Assembly: GCF_036345155.1 (NCBI RefSeq)
Contig: NZ_CP107772.1
Coordinates: 6,634,001 to 6,698,000, forward strand
Length of the DNA stretch: 64,000 bases
Source: Streptomyces sp. NBC_00582
GTDB lineage: Bacteria > Actinomycetota > Actinomycetes > Streptomycetales > Streptomycetaceae
Reading direction: 5' to 3'
Position 1 is the first letter of the stretch. The number at the start of each line of letters is the position of its first letter. The notes under the pieces are model-generated. The model did no database searches, was not told where the DNA came from, and saw nothing but the letters and a program-made list of their open reading frames with translations. A program made the translations under genes and the position numbers. Positions 48,047 through 57,138 of the stretch are shown here, piece after piece.

Positions 48047-49078
48047 TCACACCTGGGCCGTCACCCCATGGCACCCCTCATAGACCGAGCCCGACCCGCA
48101 CCAGCAGGAAGCTCCCCGCTGCGGCGGCCAGGCCACCGCTCTGCCGCGGGCTGCCAGCGTCGTCGCGTACTGGGGGAGCAGGTCGCCGTCGCCCGGGGTC
48201 GCGCCCTCGGATGCCGCGAAGGCCTCGTAGGACGGGACCGTGCCCGTGACGATGCCCAGGTTCGGGGTGCCGGAGGCGGCGAGTTCCCGGAGGGACGCCT
48301 CTATCGTCCCGAGGTGCTCCTCGTGGGAGGGGTAGTCGGCGGACAGGGACGGGTAGGCCGCGACCAGCTCGGAGAGTTCGCCGGCCGGCCAGTGCAGGAC
48401 CGCCACCGGGAAGGGGCGGGAGAGGGCCTCGCGGTAGGTGCCCAGTTCGGCGCGGAGTCGGGAGATCTCGGCCTCCAGTTCCGCCGGGTTGTCCGAGCCC
48501 AGGGACCACACGCGCTTGGGGTCGTGGAGTTCGTCCAGGGAGACTGGGGAGGAGTGGAGGGTGTCGGCCAGCGCGTCCCACTCGTCGTGGGGGGCGCCCA
48601 GCATCCGCCGTACGCGATGGCGGCCGAAGAGCAGGGGGTGGGTGGAGTACGGGGGCTCCGGTACGTCCGTCAGGAGCAGACGGGTGCCCTCCGTGAACGC
48701 CGCCTCCGCCGCCTCCAGCTCGTCGTGGGACTCCAGGGACTCCGCGACGATCACCCAGGCGGCCGGGTCGCGCGGGGCGGCCGTGCGGATGCCCTCGATG
48801 ATCGCCCGGGCCTCGGCCTCATGGCCGTACTCCCAGAGGTTCGAGGCCTTGAGGGCGCGGACCAGGTGGGGGTTCTCCAGGGTGTCCCCGTCGTCCACGG
48901 ACGACAGCAGACGGTCGTAGAGGGTGGTCGCGGCGGGGCGGTCGCCGGAGAGTTCCAGATGGGCCGCGGCCTGCAGCAGCAGCGGCTCGGCGTCCTCGGG
49001 ATACCGACCGGCGGTCCGCTCCAGGCGGGCCGCCTCGGCGGTGTGGTCGACGTTTTCGGCGGGCGTGTCGGGGCGCAT
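48047..49078 (-). CDS. TPR-like protein with SEC-C zinc motif
   Basis: 343 residues, ATG at 49078. Residues 10-160 are helical repeats (AARLERTAGRYPEDAEPLLLQAAAHLELSGDRPAATTLYDRLL, LWEYGHEAEARAIIEGIRTAAPRDPAAWVIVAESLE). The C-terminus carries the SEC-C motif CWCGSGSVYEGCHG, a small zinc-binding unit first seen in SecA. A middle domain (200-310) has no clear match. A widespread streptomycete protein of unknown function, probably cytoplasmic. Confidence 0.85.
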   Translation of the reverse strand: MRPDTPAENVDHTAEAARLERTAGRYPEDAEPLLLQAAAHLELSGDRPAATTLYDRLLSSVDDGDTLENPHLVRALKASNLWEYGHEAEARAIIEGIRTAAPRDPAAWVIVAESLESHDELEAAEAAFTEGTRLLLTDVPEPPYSTHPLLFGRHRVRRMLGAPHDEWDALADTLHSSPVSLDELHDPKRVWSLGSDNPAELEAEISRLRAELGTYREALSRPFPVAVLHWPAGELSELVAAYPSLSADYPSHEEHLGTIEASLRELAASGTPNLGIVTGTVPSYEAFAASEGATPGDGDLLPQYATTLAARGRAVAWPPQRGASCWCGSGSVYEGCHGVTAQV

Positions 49079-49292
49079 GCACGACACCGTACTGCCCGCC
49101 GGTGACAAAGGTGAGAGATCTGCAGGCCAGGAAGGTCAGCAAGGCCAGGAAGGTCAGCAAGCCCGGGCGGGGCAGGAGCGGCAGAGGGTGGGAGGGGCAG
49201 GGGCGGGAGGGGCAGGGGCCTGTGTCAGGGCCCGGGCCCCCGAGGGCCGGGCCCGTGTCGGGGCACAGGCCCCCGGAGGGCGCTCGGCGTCG

Positions 49293-50768
49293 CTAGATCG
49301 TCACGTTGTCCACCTGGAGGGTCTGCACCGACTTCGCCGGGAAGGACAGGGCCACCGTCTTGCCGCTGAGGAAAGTGTCCGAGCGGGCCGTGTAGAGGTC
49401 GCCGCCGCCGGTCGTCAGGGTGCTCCAGCGGGGGACCAGGCCGCCGGAGCCGCCCGTGACCGTGGTGAAGTTCGAGAGGTTGAAGGTGAGGGTCTGGGCG
49501 GAGGACGAGGTGTTCAGGGCGACGATCACCAGGCGCTTCGCCGTCGCGTCGTAGCCCGCCACCGCGTTGCTGACGCCCGTGTCGAGGATCTTCATGCCGG
49601 GGCGGATGTGGCGGCTGAACTGGGCCATCACGTAGTACTTCGTCTCGACGGCGCCGGCCGTCAGCGTGTTCGCGTCGTACTTGATCACGCCCCAGCCCGC
49701 CGTCGGGTCCATGACCTGCCAGTAGACCCAGGCGGTCGGGTGCAGCCAGCGGAAGTCGTAGAGGAGGTTGAAGGCCATGGTGTAGCCGGTGCCGTCGCTG
49801 TCGCCGGTCTCGGAGTTCCACAGGGCCTTGCCGGCCGTGGTGACGACGTCCGTGTAGAGGAGGTCACGGCGGCCGCCCGAGCCCTGGTAGCCGTGGACGT
49901 TGACCCGGTTGACGTAGCCCTTCGTGGTGGAGGAGAAGGAGTTCCAGGTGGTGCGGGCCAGGTCGTAGCTCGTCTCGTCGCTCGCGGAGATCTTCGTCGA
50001 CGTCAGGCCGCGCTTGTCCAACTCGCTGCGCATGTACGGCAGGACGGCCGACTGGACCGTCGCGTCCATGTGGCAGCCCTCCTGTGTGCCGGTCGCCGTC
50101 CACCAGGACGAGGAGGGCTCGTTGAAGGGGTCGACCGTCGCGAAGTTCACGCCCCAGTTGTTCTTGGCGTAGAGGGCCACGGCGGCCAGGTGGGAGGCGT
50201 GCTGGCGGTAGTTCCAGGACTGGAGGTTGTTGCCGCCGCCGGAGGCGCCGGAGGGGTTGTGGTTCAGGCACATCCACCACATGGGGGAGTTGGCGAAGAG
50301 TTCCGTCGTCGCGCCCCGGGCGACGGCCTTCTGGAGCATCGCGCGCTGGGTCGCGTCCGCCGTCCAGTCCCAGGCCGAGGACGTGGGGTCCTCGTTGTTC
50401 CAGTCCTGCCAGTAGCCCTCGATCTGCTTGAAGGCGGGGATGTTGGCGGAGGCCACCATCGACTGGCCGCTCACCGAGTTCCAGCTGCACGCGCCCAGGT
50501 TGTAGCGGGCGATGTTCAGGCCGAGGCCGGGCAGGCTCGTGCCGTTGTAGGTCACCGACTTGGTGGTGAAGAAGGCGTCCGCGAAGTCGTCCCGGGCGCC
50601 GAAGACGTTCGCCCACCAGGCGAGCGAGGTGCCCCAGCCCTCCCAGGTGCCGTACGACGTGGAGGGGTTGACGGAGATGGTCGCGTCGGCGTGGGCGGTG
50701 CCCGCCGCCAGTGCGCTTCCGAAGAGCGCGCCGCCGGTGGCGGCCAGCAGTGTCCTGCGTCGGATCAT
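49293..50768 (-). CDS. Secreted GH30 glycoside hydrolase, endo-beta-1,6-galactanase type
   Basis: 491 residues. A twin-arginine-type signal (MIRRRTLLAATGGALFGSALAAGTAHA) is followed by GH30: SYGTWEGWGTSLAWWANVFG, LGLNIARYNLGAC, FANSPMWWMC, the acid/base Glu in VDPFNEPSS, and the nucleophile Glu in LWNSETGDSDG. A C-terminal beta-domain (VIVALNTSSSAQTLTFNLSNF) completes the fold. The closest type known to me is the arabinogalactan-active beta-1,6-galactanase of streptomycetes. It degrades plant arabinogalactan side chains outside the cell. Confidence 0.9.
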   Translation of the reverse strand: MIRRRTLLAATGGALFGSALAAGTAHADATISVNPSTSYGTWEGWGTSLAWWANVFGARDDFADAFFTTKSVTYNGTSLPGLGLNIARYNLGACSWNSVSGQSMVASANIPAFKQIEGYWQDWNNEDPTSSAWDWTADATQRAMLQKAVARGATTELFANSPMWWMCLNHNPSGASGGGNNLQSWNYRQHASHLAAVALYAKNNWGVNFATVDPFNEPSSSWWTATGTQEGCHMDATVQSAVLPYMRSELDKRGLTSTKISASDETSYDLARTTWNSFSSTTKGYVNRVNVHGYQGSGGRRDLLYTDVVTTAGKALWNSETGDSDGTGYTMAFNLLYDFRWLHPTAWVYWQVMDPTAGWGVIKYDANTLTAGAVETKYYVMAQFSRHIRPGMKILDTGVSNAVAGYDATAKRLVIVALNTSSSAQTLTFNLSNFTTVTGGSGGLVPRWSTLTTGGGDLYTARSDTFLSGKTVALSFPAKSVQTLQVDNVTI

Positions 50769-51001
50769 GGCTACTCCGCTCGAGTGGTTGGCCGGTCCCG
50801 TGTGGCCGAAACGAAGCATCAGGTGTGACCTGTGGGGTTGTCGAGAGTTCTGACAGCCCTTTTTCCAACCTGTGGAGGAAGGGGCGATCCGTCCGCTCCG
50901 GGCGGTTCGAGGGGAGAACGCGCAGGTCGTGTCGTGGTCGTGCGCGCGGTCGCGGCGGCATGGGTCTGGAGACCTCCGCCCCCAGCCCCTATGGTGCCCC
51001 G

Positions 51002-51799
51002 ATGGCGCGCAGCGTGCGGATCCCCCTCGTGCAGCACAGCTCCCTGCGGCGGCGTGCCCGATACCGGCGGGTGCTCTGGACGGGGGCCGAACTCCTCGTC
51101 ACCGCAGGGGTGTTGGTCCTTCTCCTCGTCGCCCACCAGATGTGGTGGACCAACCGGGAGGCGAGGGAGGGCGCCGAACGGAAGGTGGAGGCGCTGGAGC
51201 GGGAGTGGGGCGGTCCCGCGAGCGGTGACGGCGGCAGCGACACCGACGGAGACTCCGGTACGGGAGGTGCCGGCGGTGGGGGTGGCGGGGCCGGGCGGTC
51301 CACGAGCTCCTCCTCCTCGTCCTCCTCCGGTACGACTCCCCGCGCGTCCCAGGCCTACGCCGTGCTCCGCATCCCCCGCCTCGGGCTCCGCGTCCCCGTG
51401 GCCGAGGGCACCAGCAAGCAGAAGGTCCTCAACAAGGGGTACGTCGGCCACTACACCGGCACCCAACAGCCGGGCGGGGCAGGGAACTTCGCGCTCGCCG
51501 GGCACCGCAACACCCACGGCGAGCCCTTCCGGTACCTCAACCGCCTCGCGAAGGGCGACACGGTGGAGGTGGAGACCGGGGACGCGACCTACACGTACAC
51601 CGTCGACAAGATCCTGCCGCGGACCTCACCTCGCGACTCGGGTGTCATCCAGCCCGTGCCCCGCTCGCTGTCCCGGCCCGCCTACGGCTACACGCTCCCC
51701 GGCCACTACCTCACCCTCACCACCTGCACACCGGAGTACACCTCGCGGTACCGGCTGGTGGTGTGGGGGACGCTGGTGTCGACGCGGCCCCGCGGCTGA
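51002..51799 (+). CDS. Class E sortase
   Basis: 265 residues. N-terminal membrane anchor (GAELLVTAGVLVLLLVAHQMWW), a Ser/Gly/Asp-rich linker (75-110), then the sortase barrel: YAVLRIPRLGLRVPVAEGTSKQ, FALAGHRNTHGEPFRYL with the catalytic His, LTLTTCTPEYTSRYRLVVWG with the catalytic Cys and Arg. Class E enzymes cut LAxTG and attach proteins to peptidoglycan. The LAATG protein encoded at 19860 is a likely substrate. Confidence 0.93.
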   Translation: MARSVRIPLVQHSSLRRRARYRRVLWTGAELLVTAGVLVLLLVAHQMWWTNREAREGAERKVEALEREWGGPASGDGGSDTDGDSGTGGAGGGGGGAGRSTSSSSSSSSGTTPRASQAYAVLRIPRLGLRVPVAEGTSKQKVLNKGYVGHYTGTQQPGGAGNFALAGHRNTHGEPFRYLNRLAKGDTVEVETGDATYTYTVDKILPRTSPRDSGVIQPVPRSLSRPAYGYTLPGHYLTLTTCTPEYTSRYRLVVWGTLVSTRPRG

Positions 51800-51848
51800 G
51801 TGGGGAAACCCCCCACCGGAGGGTGCCCCCGTTTGGGAGACTGCGGTC

Positions 51849-52613
51849 ATGATCACTGACCTTCTGGGGAACAAGGTTGTGCTTATCACGGGAGCGAGCA
51901 GCGGTATCGGGGCCGCCGCCGCGCGGGTGTTCAGCGACGAGGGCGCGAGCGTCGTCCTGGTCGCGCGCAGGGAGGACCGGCTGGCCGCGCTCGTGGGCGA
52001 ACTCAGGGACAAGGGGGCGCAGGCGTCGTACGTGGTGGGAGACATGACGGTCGCCGCCGACGCGGGTCGCGCGGTGGAGTTCGCCGTCGCCGAGTACGGG
52101 CGTCTGGACGGCGCGTTCAACAACGCCGGGATCGGCGGGGACCGCACCCCGCTGCATCTCATGGGCGACGACGTCTACGACACCCTCATGGACGTCAATG
52201 TGCGGGGCACCTGGAACTGTCTGCGGTACGAGATCGCCGCGATGCTGCCGCACGGGGGCGGGGCGATCGTCAACAACAGCAGTGTGGCCGGCCTGGTGGC
52301 GATACCCGCCGCCGCGCCGTACATCGCGTCGAAGCACGCCGTCGTCGGCCTCACCCGGGCGGCCGCCGACGAGTACGCCGCGCAGGGGATCAGGGTGAAC
52401 GCCATCGCCCCCGGGACCACGCGGAGCGAGATCACCGCCGACTGGTTCGCGCGCAATCCCGGTATGGAGGAGCTCGCCAACTCCGTGACCCCGCAGGGGC
52501 GGACCGCGGAGCCGGAGGAGATCGCGGCGGCCGCGGCCTGGCTGCTCAGCGACCGCTGCCCGTTCCTGACGGGCGCGGTGCTGCCGGTGGACGGAGGGTT
52601 CGTCAACCACTGA
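51849..52613 (+). CDS. Short-chain dehydrogenase/reductase
   Basis: 254 residues. The NAD(P) motif is TGASSGIGAAAARVF, NAG is in FNNAGIGG, and the catalytic Ser-Tyr-Lys is in NNSSVAGLVAIPAAAPYIASKHAVV. The C-terminus GAVLPVDGGFVNH is typical of classical SDRs. The AfsA-type gene follows on the opposite strand. In A-factor pathways a reductase of this type completes the butyrolactone, so a role with the AfsA protein is possible but not shown. Confidence 0.88.
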   Translation: MITDLLGNKVVLITGASSGIGAAAARVFSDEGASVVLVARREDRLAALVGELRDKGAQASYVVGDMTVAADAGRAVEFAVAEYGRLDGAFNNAGIGGDRTPLHLMGDDVYDTLMDVNVRGTWNCLRYEIAAMLPHGGGAIVNNSSVAGLVAIPAAAPYIASKHAVVGLTRAAADEYAAQGIRVNAIAPGTTRSEITADWFARNPGMEELANSVTPQGRTAEPEEIAAAAAWLLSDRCPFLTGAVLPVDGGFVNH

Positions 52614-52683
52614 GGGGCCGCGGGCGGCGGCGGCGTCGGTGTCGGTGTCGGGATCCTGCGCCGCCGCCCGTGGCACCGCAGCC

Positions 52684-53841
52684 TCAGGGCCGCTGCCGCA
52701 GTCCCCTCAGCCGGGCCTGGAACGCGAGCTGCCCGCCCTGGTGTCCGGTGACGGCCACGGCGAACCAGTGGGGCACGAGGGTGGGAAGCGGGCGGGCCTG
52801 GATCCAGCAGGGCTCGTCGAACTCGACGTACCGTTCGTATCCGATGGCGATGTGGGTGACGTCGAGGGGTGTCGGGCTCGCGACGGCCTGGGCTGCCTGG
52901 TGGGCGGCTTCGAGCAGGACGAGGCCGGGGACGTGGTCGACGGGGTGGTCGAAGAGGAGGGTGTGGGAGACGTCGTTGCGCAACCGCCACCGGTGCTGGT
53001 GCTCGGCCGTGCCGGCCGCCGCGACGACGCCGGTGACCTTCGCGTTGGCGGCCGTGAGCACGCCGGTGTCCTCCGTGCCGACCGCCGTGAGCACGCCGGT
53101 GTCCTCCACGCCGACCGCCGCGACCACGGCGGTGTCCTTCGCGTCGGCGGCCGTGAGCGCGCCGGTGTCCTTCGCGCCGGCCGCCGTGGGAAGTACGCCG
53201 GTGTCCTCCGTTCCGGCGGACGCCGGCGCCGCGCCCGTCTCCTCCCTCCCCGCCGGTGACAGGAGTACGTCCCTGTCCTCCGCCCTGCCGACCAGCACGG
53301 GGGCGACGGGGGCGGGGAGCGGCCACCGGCCCCAGTCGACGGTGAGGTGGCTGCCGCGGACACGGCGGTAGGCGGCCGGGGACACCCAGCCGAACTCCGT
53401 GTCCGCGAGGCACACCGTGGCGCCGCCGCGCCGGATGCGGAACTCCATGGCGAGGCTCGCGGAACGCCCGCCGGTGCGGGTGACCGCGATGTCGACCTCG
53501 AACTCCGAGGCCGTACGGGCGCGGAGTCCCGGCTCGGCCGTGATGGTGAGACGGCTCAGCAGGGTCTGGTGCCCGGTCGGCACACCGTACGCGGCGTGCG
53601 CGACGAGGAGGCCGCTCTGCCGGATGGTCTGGGTCAGCAGCCGGGGGTCGTAGGCGCCGGGGCCCTGGTACTCGGGCCAGCGCACGGTGACGGTGAAGGT
53701 GTCCGGGCCCTGTCGGCGCCAGTCCCGGACGAGGATCGCCGGGGTGTGCCGGAGGTGCGTGTATTCGCCCAGTTTCGCCATGGGGCCCATGGGTTCGGTG
53801 GGGTGGGACGGGGTCTGTGCGGTGTCGATGGTGCTCAACAA
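52684..53841 (-). CDS. AfsA/ScbA-type gamma-butyrolactone synthase with repeat insert
   Basis: 385 residues. No good ATG exists at the N-terminus; TTG at 53841 (or 53838) follows AAGGGGGG, and ATGs at 53790 and 53781 are alternatives. The two hotdog halves are clear: LLTQTIRQSGLLVAHAAYGVPTGHQTLLSRL, then FGWVSPAAYRRVRG, and in the second half HPVDHVPGLVLLEAAHQAAQAV. The family is usually about 310 residues; here residues 199-280 are an 11-residue repeat insert (EDTGVLTA type) between the halves. It condenses a beta-keto acyl chain with dihydroxyacetone phosphate. It is divergent from the receptor gene. Confidence 0.9.
   Translation of the reverse strand: MLSTIDTAQTPSHPTEPMGPMAKLGEYTHLRHTPAILVRDWRRQGPDTFTVTVRWPEYQGPGAYDPRLLTQTIRQSGLLVAHAAYGVPTGHQTLLSRLTITAEPGLRARTASEFEVDIAVTRTGGRSASLAMEFRIRRGGATVCLADTEFGWVSPAAYRRVRGSHLTVDWGRWPLPAPVAPVLVGRAEDRDVLLSPAGREETGAAPASAGTEDTGVLPTAAGAKDTGALTAADAKDTAVVAAVGVEDTGVLTAVGTEDTGVLTAANAKVTGVVAAAGTAEHQHRWRLRNDVSHTLLFDHPVDHVPGLVLLEAAHQAAQAVASPTPLDVTHIAIGYERYVEFDEPCWIQARPLPTLVPHWFAVAVTGHQGGQLAFQARLRGLRQRP
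53002..53247 (-). repeat. 33-bp tandem repeats within the afsA-type gene
   Basis: About seven units of 11 residues (AKDTGALTAAD, VEDTGVLTAVG, TEDTGVLTAAN and variants) are encoded in frame between the two hotdog domains. The copies are diverged at the third positions, so the array is not brand-new. Confidence 0.85.
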
Positions 53842-53906
53842 GGTGCCCCCCTTGTTACGAGGCTTCCTCGGCGCGCGGAGTCCGGGCGGGGAAGCTGCAC
53901 TGATAA

Positions 53907-53927
53907 AGTAACGACTATTCGGTTACT
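53907..53927. promoter_or_regulatory. Candidate autoregulatory element between afsA-type and receptor genes
   Basis: AGTAAC-GACTATTCG-GTTACT, a 21-bp inverted repeat in the AT-rich divergent promoter (53841 to 53988). Gamma-butyrolactone receptors bind imperfect palindromes in exactly this position, upstream of both genes. Confidence 0.65.
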
Positions 53928-53987
53928 CATAGGTGGTCATGCGGTGAGTGCTGAGGAACAGATCTGAGGACTGCCGGGAGGTGCAGG

Positions 53988-54641
53988 GTGGTGAGGCAGG
54001 ATCGTGCGATTCGCACTCGCAAGCTCATCCTGGAAAGCATGGCGATCTTGTTCAACGACGTCGGGTACGACGCCGCGACGATCGCCGCACTGGTCGAGCG
54101 GACGGGACTGACCCGGGGTGCCCTGTACTTCCACTTCGCCTCCAAGGAGGACATGGCGCGTGCCGTGCTGGACGAGGCGGTGACCCGGGAAGGGCTCAGC
54201 CCGCAGGCGTTCAAGCTGCAGGAATGGGTGGATCTGGGACTGCTCCTCGCGTACCGGCTGCCCAGGGAGCCGATCCTGCGCGCCGCCATACGGCTCGCGG
54301 TCGACCCCAAGGCGCGCAGGCTGTTCGGCACCCGCTGGCCGGACTGGGTCGTGCTCGGGAACGAACTGCTCACCCAGGCCAAGGAGGGCGGCGAACTGCT
54401 CCCTCACGCCGACCCCGCCGCGGTCTCGCGGGCGTTCGTCGGCGCGTGGACCGGGGTGCAGCTCGTGACGGAGGTCCTGGAGGAGAAGCTGGACCTGTCC
54501 GAGGAGATCGCCGGCCTCTACCAGCTCCTGCTGCCGAGCATCGTCACGCCGGTGGTGCTGGCGAAGCTGGACCTGTCGCCCTACCGGGCCGAGCGGCTGC
54601 TGCGGGTCGGCGGCGGACAGGAGGCTTCCGACCGCGGGTGA
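53988..54641 (+). CDS. Gamma-butyrolactone receptor-type TetR repressor (ArpA/ScbR-like)
   Basis: 217 residues, GTG at 53988 after GGGAGG. The HTH is ILFNDVGYDAATIAALVERTGLTRGALYFHFASKEDMARAVLD (about 18-60), the DNA-binding pattern of the ArpA family. The ligand domain has PREPILRAAIRLAVDPKARRLFGTRWPDW, characteristic of the butyrolactone receptors. It represses its neighbours until a butyrolactone made through the AfsA-type enzyme releases it. A terminator follows at 54664. Confidence 0.9.
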   Translation: MVRQDRAIRTRKLILESMAILFNDVGYDAATIAALVERTGLTRGALYFHFASKEDMARAVLDEAVTREGLSPQAFKLQEWVDLGLLLAYRLPREPILRAAIRLAVDPKARRLFGTRWPDWVVLGNELLTQAKEGGELLPHADPAAVSRAFVGAWTGVQLVTEVLEEKLDLSEEIAGLYQLLLPSIVTPVVLAKLDLSPYRAERLLRVGGGQEASDRG

Positions 54642-54663
54642 CACAGGGTCGGAAAGGAGTGGC

Positions 54664-54687
54664 GGCCCCGGGCTCCGGCCCGGGGCC
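54664..54687 (+). terminator. Terminator of the receptor gene
   Basis: GGCCCCGGGC (54664-54673) with complement at 54678-54687 and a 4-nt loop, 22 bp after the stop codon. Confidence 0.75.
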
Positions 54688-54871
54688 GTGGTGTGTTCAA
54701 GCCTCGCTGGATTTGCATGCGCGTACCCCCCGTACTCAGGCGTGCCGATGCGGTGCACGCCGTACTTCACCCGGCCGCGGGGTGAGCGCAACGTGATCGA
54801 CTCGGTTGCGCGGACCCCCCGTCGGGTGCTGTCGAGTGAGTGTACGCGCTCGACGTCCTGTTTTCGAGTGA

Positions 54872-54892
54872 CCGATATGTCTCAGATATCGG
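54872..54892 (+). promoter_or_regulatory. Candidate operator upstream of the response regulator
   Basis: CCGATAT-GTCTCAG-ATATCGG, a 7-bp inverted repeat with 7-bp spacer, in the 400-bp gap 54642-55040. The gap is AT-rich towards its right end (TATTGAAGGG near 55005) and must contain the promoter of the response regulator. The site may bind the butyrolactone receptor, linking signal to cluster activation. Confidence 0.6.
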
Positions 54893-55040
54893 ATCTATTG
54901 CTTCTCCGGGTCCGGTGTGACGCGATCGTCTGACCGTTTTGCCTGGTTCTGTCAGGTATTGGGATTGGTATCTCGCTGTACAAATAACAGGACGTGTGTT
55001 CTTTTATTGAAGGGAACTCTGGCGTGCGGAAGGGGGAGCG

Positions 55041-55730
55041 ATGGCAGTGCACGCTGCGCAACCGGACACGACTCGCGTTCTGGTGGTCGGCGAGGACGCC
55101 GGCACGACCGAGGAGAGGGTGCGCGAGCTGCGCCGACAGGGGTACTACGCGAGGAGCGTCGACACCGGAGCCGAGGCGCTGAGCGCCCATCAGCAGTCGG
55201 ATCTGGTCCTACTCGACCTCGATCTTCCCGACATCGACGGAATCGAGGTCTGTCGGTCGATCAGGGAGGCGGGTGACAAGCCCATCATCTCCGTCACCGC
55301 CCGCAACACCGAACTGGACCGGGTCCTGGCCCTTCAGGCCGGGGCGGACGACTGTGTCGTCACCTCGTGCGGCGCGCGCGAGATGCTGGCCCGTATCGAG
55401 GCCGTGCTGCGCCGGGCCCGCCCCCGGCCCGAGCCGCCCCGGGCCCTGTGTCTCGGACCCTTGCGCATCGACAGCGGAACCCGGGAGGTCCGGCTGCACG
55501 AACGGCCGGTGAATGTCACCGCCAAGGAATTCGAATTGCTGCACGCCCTGGCCGCGACCCCGGAAAGCGTCATTTCCCGCAGGGAACTCATGGCCCGGGT
55601 CTGGGAGACCACCTGGGCGGATTCGAGCCGCACCATCGACACCCATGTGCGCAGTCTGCGGGCGAAACTCGGCGCGCATTCATGGATCATCACGGTTCGC
55701 GGTGTCGGATACCGCATGGGGCAGGGCTGA
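55041..55730 (+). CDS. Atypical OmpR-family response regulator (JadR1-like)
   Basis: 229 residues, ATG at 55041 after GGAAGGGGGAG. The receiver (1-125) keeps the phosphorylatable-position Asp in LVLLDLDLPDIDG. The first acidic pair reads VVGEDA instead of VVDDE, and the invariant Lys region reads VVTSCGAREM instead of VTKPFSPREL, so normal phosphorylation is unlikely. The winged-helix output domain (135-229) is intact (VNVTAKEFELLHALAATPESVISRRELMARVW, RTIDTHVRSLRAKLG). No kinase gene is beside it. Probably the cluster activator, responding to a metabolite rather than phosphate. Confidence 0.87.
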   Translation: MAVHAAQPDTTRVLVVGEDAGTTEERVRELRRQGYYARSVDTGAEALSAHQQSDLVLLDLDLPDIDGIEVCRSIREAGDKPIISVTARNTELDRVLALQAGADDCVVTSCGAREMLARIEAVLRRARPRPEPPRALCLGPLRIDSGTREVRLHERPVNVTAKEFELLHALAATPESVISRRELMARVWETTWADSSRTIDTHVRSLRAKLGAHSWIITVRGVGYRMGQG

Positions 55731-55825
55731 CGAGAGCGGGAGAATGCCGCCGACTGCCACTGCGGGCCCGAATCCACAAGGAATTCGGGCCCGTGGTGGC
55801 GCGGTCGATCCGCCCCTCGGCCGAA

Positions 55826-57070
55826 CTACGGCGCCGCCACCGCGTGGGCGAGTCCGTCGAGCCCCGCCGGGTCCTGGCCGAGACCGGCGGGGGCCACCCA
55901 GTCGAAGGCGCTGTACACGGCGGGGCCCAGACCGATGCCCTCGGCGACCTGCTCCCGCAGCCGGTTGGAGGTGAAGCCGCCGATGACGTTCATCTGGGCG
56001 TCGCGGTACAGCCGTTCCACCTCGTGACCCTGGGTCACCCCGGTCGCCCCGTGGATCTGCACGGCTCGTGCGGCGACCTCCACGCCCATCTCGGTGGCGT
56101 AGATCTTGAGCATGGCGATGAGATCCCGGGCCGAACGGCCCGCGACCCGCTCGCACATCGCCCGCCGGGCCAGCAGCCGGGCCGCGTCGATCTGGGCGCG
56201 CGAGTCGGCGAGCTGGGCCTGCACGCCCTCCATGTGCGCGAGCGGCCGGCCGAACGAGATCCGCTCACGGGCGTGCCGTACCGAGGCGGTCAGCGCCGAC
56301 TCGGCCACGGCGATCGCGGCGAACGAGTTCTTCAGCCAGCCCCAGGCCATGCCCTCGGCGAGCTCCTCGAACGGCACGGGCACCACATCGGTCTCGGGCA
56401 CGTGGACGTCGGTGAGGACGATGCCGCCCCAGGGCATGCCGCGCAGCCCCATGTGCGGGATCTCGTACCGTTCGACGCCCGGCCGGTGCAGATCGACGAA
56501 GGCGAGGCACCAGTCGGGCCCGTCGTCCCCGGCCGGCCGCTCGCGCCGGGCGAGCACCACGGCCAGGTCGGCGACCGGAGCGTTGGTGATCCTGGACTTC
56601 TCGCCGTTGATCACGAAACCCGCGCCGGGCGGCCCGGCGCGCCGCACCGTGGTGCGGAAGGTGCCGGCGTCGCTGCCCGCCGTCCGCTCCACCACGGCGA
56701 ACGCGGCCAGCCGCTCCCCGGACAGCAGTGAGCGCAACAGGGGGCCGTGGGCGTGCGGGTCGCCGTAGGTGGAGATCAGCTTGCCGCACAGCAGCGCGGA
56801 CACGGTCGCCGCCCAGTAGGTGCCGGGGCAGGCCCGCGCCAGGGCCTCCATGGCGGCGGCCTGGGTGAGACCGTCCGCGCCGGTGCCGCCCGCCTCCGGT
56901 GGATGGAACAGCCGCAGATAGCCGCTGTCGACGAGATCCTTCCAGTTCTGGGCCGGTATGCGGCCCGTCGCGTCCGTCTCGCCGGCCCGGGCGGCGATCC
57001 CCGGAAAGGCGAACGCGGCCGGGGTGCCGCTCACCCGGCCGCCCACCCCACTGTTCCTGTCGCCGTTCAT
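55826..57070 (-). CDS. Acyl-CoA dehydrogenase family protein 1
   Basis: 414 residues, taking the ATG at 57070 (AGGAG 10 nt upstream); an ATG at 57142 that overlaps the upstream stop is an alternative. The dehydrogenase fold is complete: VDSGYLRLFHPPEAGGTG, AFAVVERTAGSDAGTF, GFVINGEKSRITNAPVADLAVV, ARERISFGRPLAHMEGVQAQLADSR, ARAVQIHGATGVTQGHEVERLYRDAQ. It uses FAD and may act on a carrier-bound or CoA-bound substrate, or as an N- or C-oxygenating relative. Coupled to the second copy and divergent from the carrier genes. Confidence 0.88.
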   Translation of the reverse strand: MNGDRNSGVGGRVSGTPAAFAFPGIAARAGETDATGRIPAQNWKDLVDSGYLRLFHPPEAGGTGADGLTQAAAMEALARACPGTYWAATVSALLCGKLISTYGDPHAHGPLLRSLLSGERLAAFAVVERTAGSDAGTFRTTVRRAGPPGAGFVINGEKSRITNAPVADLAVVLARRERPAGDDGPDWCLAFVDLHRPGVERYEIPHMGLRGMPWGGIVLTDVHVPETDVVPVPFEELAEGMAWGWLKNSFAAIAVAESALTASVRHARERISFGRPLAHMEGVQAQLADSRAQIDAARLLARRAMCERVAGRSARDLIAMLKIYATEMGVEVAARAVQIHGATGVTQGHEVERLYRDAQMNVIGGFTSNRLREQVAEGIGLGPAVYSAFDWVAPAGLGQDPAGLDGLAHAVAAP

Positions 57071-57138
57071 GTCGTACGCGCTCCTGTCGTGGGGCGGGTC
57101 GTCGTGGTCGCCCGGCGTCACCCGGGTCGTCGGGCGGG

